Origin: Luteimonas endophytica
GTDB lineage: Bacteria; Pseudomonadota; Gammaproteobacteria; Xanthomonadales; Xanthomonadaceae
Length of the DNA: 64,000 nucleotides
Direction: 5' to 3'
NCBI RefSeq assembly: GCF_029887875.1
Contig: NZ_JARXRM010000043.1
Span: 285,979 to 349,978, forward strand
Positions within the stretch are counted from its first letter, which is position 1, and the number at the start of each line of letters is the position of its first letter. Position numbers and translations under genes: made by a program. Positions 60,930 to 64,000 of the stretch are shown here, in pieces. The notes below the pieces were generated by a model. That model was not told the DNA's origin and searched no databases. It saw only the letters and a list, made by a program, of their open reading frames with translations.

Positions 60930-61081
60930 TGGGACATGCGGCAGGAAAAATCAGCAGTGCGGCGCCTGGTATTCAAGAGTTCATGAGCATGCTGCCAGCT
61001 GCGATTCTCAACATCGAGTGGAACGGAGCAAGTAGAAGATAAAGTACGCGTTGACTTCGAGCCACGCAGATAGGTGCTCTA

Positions 61082-61633
61082 GTGCGCAGCGACGCTTCTA
61101 CTGATGATCTTCGTAGGCGCCGGGAGGAATCTCTCCGCGAAAAAGAGACGGCGCGCTTGCGAAGTTCCTACGGAGAGAAGTTGGCTCTAGCGATCGGTTC
61201 CGCTCTCGGTTACCAACTTCAGTTGGCGGACTTCGATCTTCGGATGGACGTTCCATTCAAGCTCGATTGGCCACGAAGGATTGAGGACGCGCATGGCCTA
61301 GTTCTGCCGTACGCTTCAGAGAAGCGGGTGGTATCTGTCGCGGAATGTATCGACAATGCAATCGCATCGAGGGGTGGCTGGGTCGGCGTTCATGGTAATG
61401 GCTACCTTGGCTTTTGTGCTGTGACGGATCTAAGAATTGTAGGGCTCGTGGCGGCAGCCTCGGCCATTGAGGATACTGTTGTTTTTTATCCACGCGACGG
61501 TCAGGGAGCCATCGCTGTTGATTGCTATCCGAGCAATCCCGGAGAAGCATTCAGTTTGTTCGTGCAAGGGGATGCGCTTGTAGACGAGCTCGCTCCGTGC
61601 TTTAGCAGCGAAGATGGGAGCGAAGGCAGTTAG
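61082..61633 (+). CDS. Hypothetical protein, possible orphan immunity
   Basis: A 183-residue soluble protein starting with GTG at 61082. A charged N-terminal helix (DDLRRRREESLREKETARLR) leads into an alpha/beta segment (VVSVAECIDNAIASRGGWVG, FCAVTDLRIVGLVAAASAIE). No signal peptide and no recognised family. It sits between the lipoprotein gene and an XAC0095-like fragment in the RHS array; by size, composition and location it may be an immunity gene for a cytosolic toxin no longer present. Confidence 0.5.
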   Translation: MRSDASTDDLRRRREESLREKETARLRSSYGEKLALAIGSALGYQLQLADFDLRMDVPFKLDWPRRIEDAHGLVLPYASEKRVVSVAECIDNAIASRGGWVGVHGNGYLGFCAVTDLRIVGLVAAASAIEDTVVFYPRDGQGAIAVDCYPSNPGEAFSLFVQGDALVDELAPCFSSEDGSEGS

Positions 61634-61647
61634 CGTGGGCGCCCGAG

Positions 61648-62089
61648 ATGGGTATCGACGGGTTGGCCGATCGCCTGTTGGCGGCGGCGTCGTGGCTCGA
61701 GAGACTCTTGGCCAGCATCCCGCGACGGATGGCCCGAAGCCAGCGCACAGGCCGCATCGTCGCAGTTGGACACGCTCAACCGCCTGCACGACCGGCTGCA
61801 TGCCTACGGCGACCTGGTCTTCAGCGTCGAGCGGATCGACCTGGCCGACGGCACGCTGACGATGCTGGGCGATGCGATCTTCGAAGAGACCGACGCCGCG
61901 CATGCGCTCATGGACAAGGTGACGGAGCAGCACCTCCCCGACGAAGCCGGGCACCGACACCGCGTACGCGAGGCGCCGGCGCTCTACGGTGTACCGGCCA
62001 GCCCGGGCCTGGCGCGTGACGCGGCCATGCCGATGCTGCCGCCGCCCGCGGATGCAGGCTGGCGCCCGCAGGCGGCCACCCGCCACTGA
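61648..62089 (+). pseudogene. XAC0095-like fragment lacking its N-terminus
   Basis: From 61766 the frame reads MDTLNRLHDRLHAYGDLVFS, DGTLTMLGDAIFEETDAAHA and ends GWRPQAATRH, the same C-terminal block as the intact copies. The first 115 bases instead resemble the fragment at 57137 (GCGCCCGAGATGGGTATCGA, GLADRLLAAASW). The N-terminal RGYFLPEDSQ block and the leader RNA are missing. A second gene could in principle start at 61766, but no ribosome site supports it. Confidence 0.6.
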
Positions 62090-62154
62090 GCGAGCAGGGT
62101 GCGGTGCCGGGCTCGGTTGGAAAAAAGCCGCGGTCGGGTTCGCATACTGACGGC

Positions 62155-62322
62155 CCCGCCGGGCGGACCGATGGGCTGCCGGCGCGAGCGCCAGCCGGTG
62201 GGCTTGCTGGGCTGCGCGCAGGGTAGGTTGCCGGCCTGGGCCCCGCGACAGTCGGTACTGTGCAAGGGGTGCGGGCTGGCCTATATTCCGACCGTGCCCA
62301 GGAAGGACTCAGGGGGAGTCAT
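62155..62322 (+). promoter_or_regulatory. Conserved 5' region of mini-RHS gene, second copy
   Basis: Homologous to 58628-58791, with TATATT (62282-62287) and GGGGGAGTCAT before the ATG at 62323. Preceded by an XAC0095-like fragment, as the first copy is preceded by the intact gene. Confidence 0.6.
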
Positions 62323-63338
62323 ATGGACATCGACCAGTGCCGCACCACCCGCGGCATGCGTTTCGGTTCTTCCGTGAGCGCCAAGCCGCCCGGATCCGCG
62401 AGTCGGCGGGGTGGCCAAGCGAAGGGCCTCGCAACCCGCGCTGTCGTCCTGATACTCGTCCTGCTGGCTGGCGGCTTGCTCCCCGCCGGCGCCGCGTTCG
62501 CGCAAACGGTGAAGTACATCCACACCGATGCGCTGGGCTCGGTGGTCGCCGTGACCGACCAGAACCGCAACGTGCTGGAGCGCCGCGAGTATGAACCCTA
62601 CGGCCAGCAGCTCACGCCGGTTCTGGCGGATGGGCCGGGCTACACCGGGCATGTGCAGGACGCGGCGACCGGGCTGACGTACATGCAGCAGCGCTATTAC
62701 GATGCGGGGATTGGCAGGTTCCTCTCCGTCGACCCGGTGACGGCGGATGGCAACACCGGAACGAACTTCAATCGGTATTGGTACGGAAACAACAGCCCAT
62801 ACCGTTTTTGGACCCCGATGGCCGCTACTCTTGCGATGGATCTAGCTCACAATGCGGTCGCGTCGCCGCTTTTCGCGAAAAGCTCGGAGAAGCGCGGGCG
62901 GGATTACCAGCTGGCACTGATGCCCATGCGAAAGTTGATAGGGCGATTCAGTATTTAGGTCGGCACAACGTTGACAACGGAGTCACCGTACGCGCGACAA
63001 ATTTGGATCCTGGCACAACTGGCCAATCGTCCAACGGCTCTGATGTTATTTCGATCGATCTAGATCAAATTGCAGAGGCTGGGGGTCAGTACGCGGACGT
63101 CACCGGTGCTGGCACGCTAGCGCACGAGGCACGCCATGAGTTGGATGCCAAAGACCATGGCGCAGCCGTAACCAAGGATGCAGTATTCCGTACAGAACTG
63201 AACGCGCACCGGACAAACGCCGCTGTAGGTCAAGGATTACGTATGGATGTCGGCTTAGGGTCGGAAGAGAAGATCAATGATGCGGCTCAAAGGTCGACAG
63301 ATGCCTGGTGCGCCGAAGGTGGAGGAGCCGGATGCTGA
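62323..63338 (+). pseudogene. Mini-RHS with HExxH domain, frameshifted
   Basis: Frame 1 (62323-62958) gives the signal (VVLILVLLAGGLLPAGAAFA), RHS tip (YIHTDALGSVVAVTDQNRN, GLTYMQQRYYDAGIGRFLS) and NSPYRF, then leaves the family sequence. Frame 2 (within 62778-63338) resumes with DPDGRYSCDGSS and continues into a toxin domain with GTLAHEARHELDAKDHGAAV, an HExxH motif. One base appears missing between TTT and GAC at about 62806-62813, in the run GTTTTTGG. Repaired, it would be about 338 residues. It may be a pseudogene, a sequencing error or ribosomal slippage. An intact lipoprotein gene overlaps its end. Confidence 0.7.
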
Positions 63339-63745
63339 GATTGATTGTGTTTCCATTGGTTTTGCTCGGTTGCTCGACGGTCAGCGGAACGGAAGTAGGC
63401 GCTGCTGCCGTCGAATTCTGCGAACTCGATCGAACTCCGCGCTCGGAAGAAGTCAGGGTGATCGCGGTCATCGAGACGGACAATCATCATGGGATGTTTA
63501 TAGGCTCCGAGAAGTGTTCTTCAAAGCTCAGAATTGGAACGACGTCAGGAACCTCGGATATCAGCGTGGAGAGATTTCTGTCGCGTGTCAGTGAAGGGGG
63601 GCATCTGACTTGGCGGACGTATAGGGGCGAGTTCTCCGGTCACATAGTTGCGCCGGACGAAACAAAAGTCCGCTTTGAGTTGTCTCGTGTTCACTGGTTC
63701 GAAGAATCGGGAGCCGCTGAAGTGAATAATGACGAACGGGACTGA
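63332..63745 (+). CDS. Lipoprotein, putative immunity to HExxH toxin
   Basis: A 137-residue lipoprotein: MLRLIVFPLVLLGC with lipobox LLGC (Cys14). The mature part is beta-rich and includes two conserved-looking Cys (EFCELDRTPR, GSEKCSSKLRIG). Start ATG at 63332 overlaps the toxin stop and follows GGAGGAG. As with the first HExxH toxin at 50624, the presumed immunity protein is a periplasm-facing lipoprotein, suggesting that both toxins act outside the cytoplasm. Function is inferred from position. Confidence 0.6.
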   Translation: MLRLIVFPLVLLGCSTVSGTEVGAAAVEFCELDRTPRSEEVRVIAVIETDNHHGMFIGSEKCSSKLRIGTTSGTSDISVERFLSRVSEGGHLTWRTYRGEFSGHIVAPDETKVRFELSRVHWFEESGAAEVNNDERD

Positions 63746-63750
63746 AGAAC

Positions 63751-63790
63751 GGGACGGAGGGAATTAATCATGTTTGATTACCTCCGTTCC
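63751..63790. repeat. 40-base palindromic element
   Basis: GGGACGGAGG and CCTCCGTTCC surround an inner TAATCA/TGATTA pair, giving a long hairpin with one mismatch. AGAACGGGACGG precedes it and TTAGCCCGTCCCC follows, extending the symmetry. It may terminate the lipoprotein gene or be a REP-type element. Confidence 0.65.
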
Positions 63791-63811
63791 TTAGCCCGTC
63801 CCCTTTAGCCC

Positions 63812-63911
63812 CTGGCCGCCCAGGCCGAGCGCTTGCTGGACGAGGTGACCTGGCCGGCCGAGCGGGTAGGGGGCGGCGATCGGTCGCAGGCACGCGATGA
63901 GAACGATGTAA
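63812..63911 (+). pseudogene. XAC0095-like internal fragment
   Basis: CTGGCCGCCCAGGCCGAGCG onward encodes LAAQAERLLDEVTWPAERVG and GGDRSQARDENDV, matching the intact copies for about 33 codons. It is cut on the left by the palindrome and on the right by an insertion sequence end. Confidence 0.75.
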
Positions 63912-63959
63912 TGACCCAGTGATTTCCTGCTCAGGTGTAACCTTTCCAAGGAGACACGA

Positions 63960-64000
63960 ATGAGCGCGGTAATGGAAGAAGAGATCAAGCGTTGGACGGC
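63960..64000 (+). CDS. Start of insertion-sequence transposase (partial)
   Basis: The window ends 41 bases into a gene beginning MSAVMEEEIKRWTA, resembling the helix-turn-helix OrfA protein of IS3-like elements in proteobacteria. AAGGAG precedes the ATG. TGATTTCCTGCTCAGGTGTA at 63920-63939 may be the terminal inverted repeat, placed exactly where the XAC0095-like fragment ends. The rest lies outside the window. Confidence 0.55.
   Translation, partial: MSAVMEEEIKRWT

Overview
The window looks like a chromosomal segment of a high-GC gammaproteobacterium of the family Xanthomonadaceae/Lysobacteraceae (Lysobacter or Luteimonas type). This rests on housekeeping gene order (gcvR-bcp divergent from dapA-bamC, rnfB beside metG, panB-panC-panD-pgi), frequent GTG and TTG starts, dense dispersed palindromic repeats of the kind common in that family, and genes resembling the xanthomonad XAC0095 family. 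Assignments come from reading protein motifs and gene context by eye; no database search was run.

Positions 1-42.1 kb are a core block. 0.1-5.3 kb holds acetyltransferase, PhoH-like protein, bcp and gcvR on the minus strand, dapA and a bamC-like gene on plus, then fdxA and tRNA-Glu(CTC) on minus. 5.8-12 kb carries pcnB, folK, pantothenate/beta-alanine genes (panB, panC, panD), pgi and an acetyltransferase. 12.2-21 kb carries queG and, divergently, nnrD, tsaE, an amidase, mutL, a DUF1684 lipoprotein and a TraB/GumN protein. 21-26.3 kb carries rnfB, metG, a DUF2147 protein, mrp and dcd. 26.3-33.3 kb is a minus-strand 5-oxoproline (pyroglutamate) salvage run: HIT protein, fused pxpB-pxpC, pxpA, a DUF969/DUF979 membrane pair and pyroglutamyl peptidase. 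33.7-42.1 kb carries branched-chain acyl-CoA genes (isovaleryl-CoA dehydrogenase, Leu/Glu-type dehydrogenase, giant icmF) and a phospholipase D protein.

Positions 42.2-47.9 kb change character: more AT-rich and without housekeeping genes. They encode a GHKL ATPase followed by a TIR-like protein (candidate two-gene defence unit), a degenerate nucleotidyltransferase-like protein and a TIGR04141/DUF6119-like protein. This looks like a small defence island.

Positions 47.9-64 kb are an RHS polymorphic-toxin array built from repeated modules. One full-length RHS protein ends in a colicin D-like tRNase domain with its immunity gene. Three short RHS genes have an export signal, little or no RHS tip, and a toxin: two HExxH metallopeptidase-like and one NucA/NucB-like DNase followed by a ComJ/Nin-like immunity gene. 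Lipoprotein genes follow the peptidase toxins. Two near-identical XAC0095-like genes each carry a long 5' leader whose two copies differ by compensatory base-pair changes and by a GCAA-to-UUCG tetraloop exchange, so the leader is very probably a structured RNA. Decayed fragments of the same genes, a transposase relic and the start of an insertion sequence at the right edge show repeated recombination.

The most promising undescribed items are the duplicated structured leader RNA, the exported mini-RHS toxin cassettes, the GHKL-TIR pair, and in-frame palindromic repeats inside icmF.
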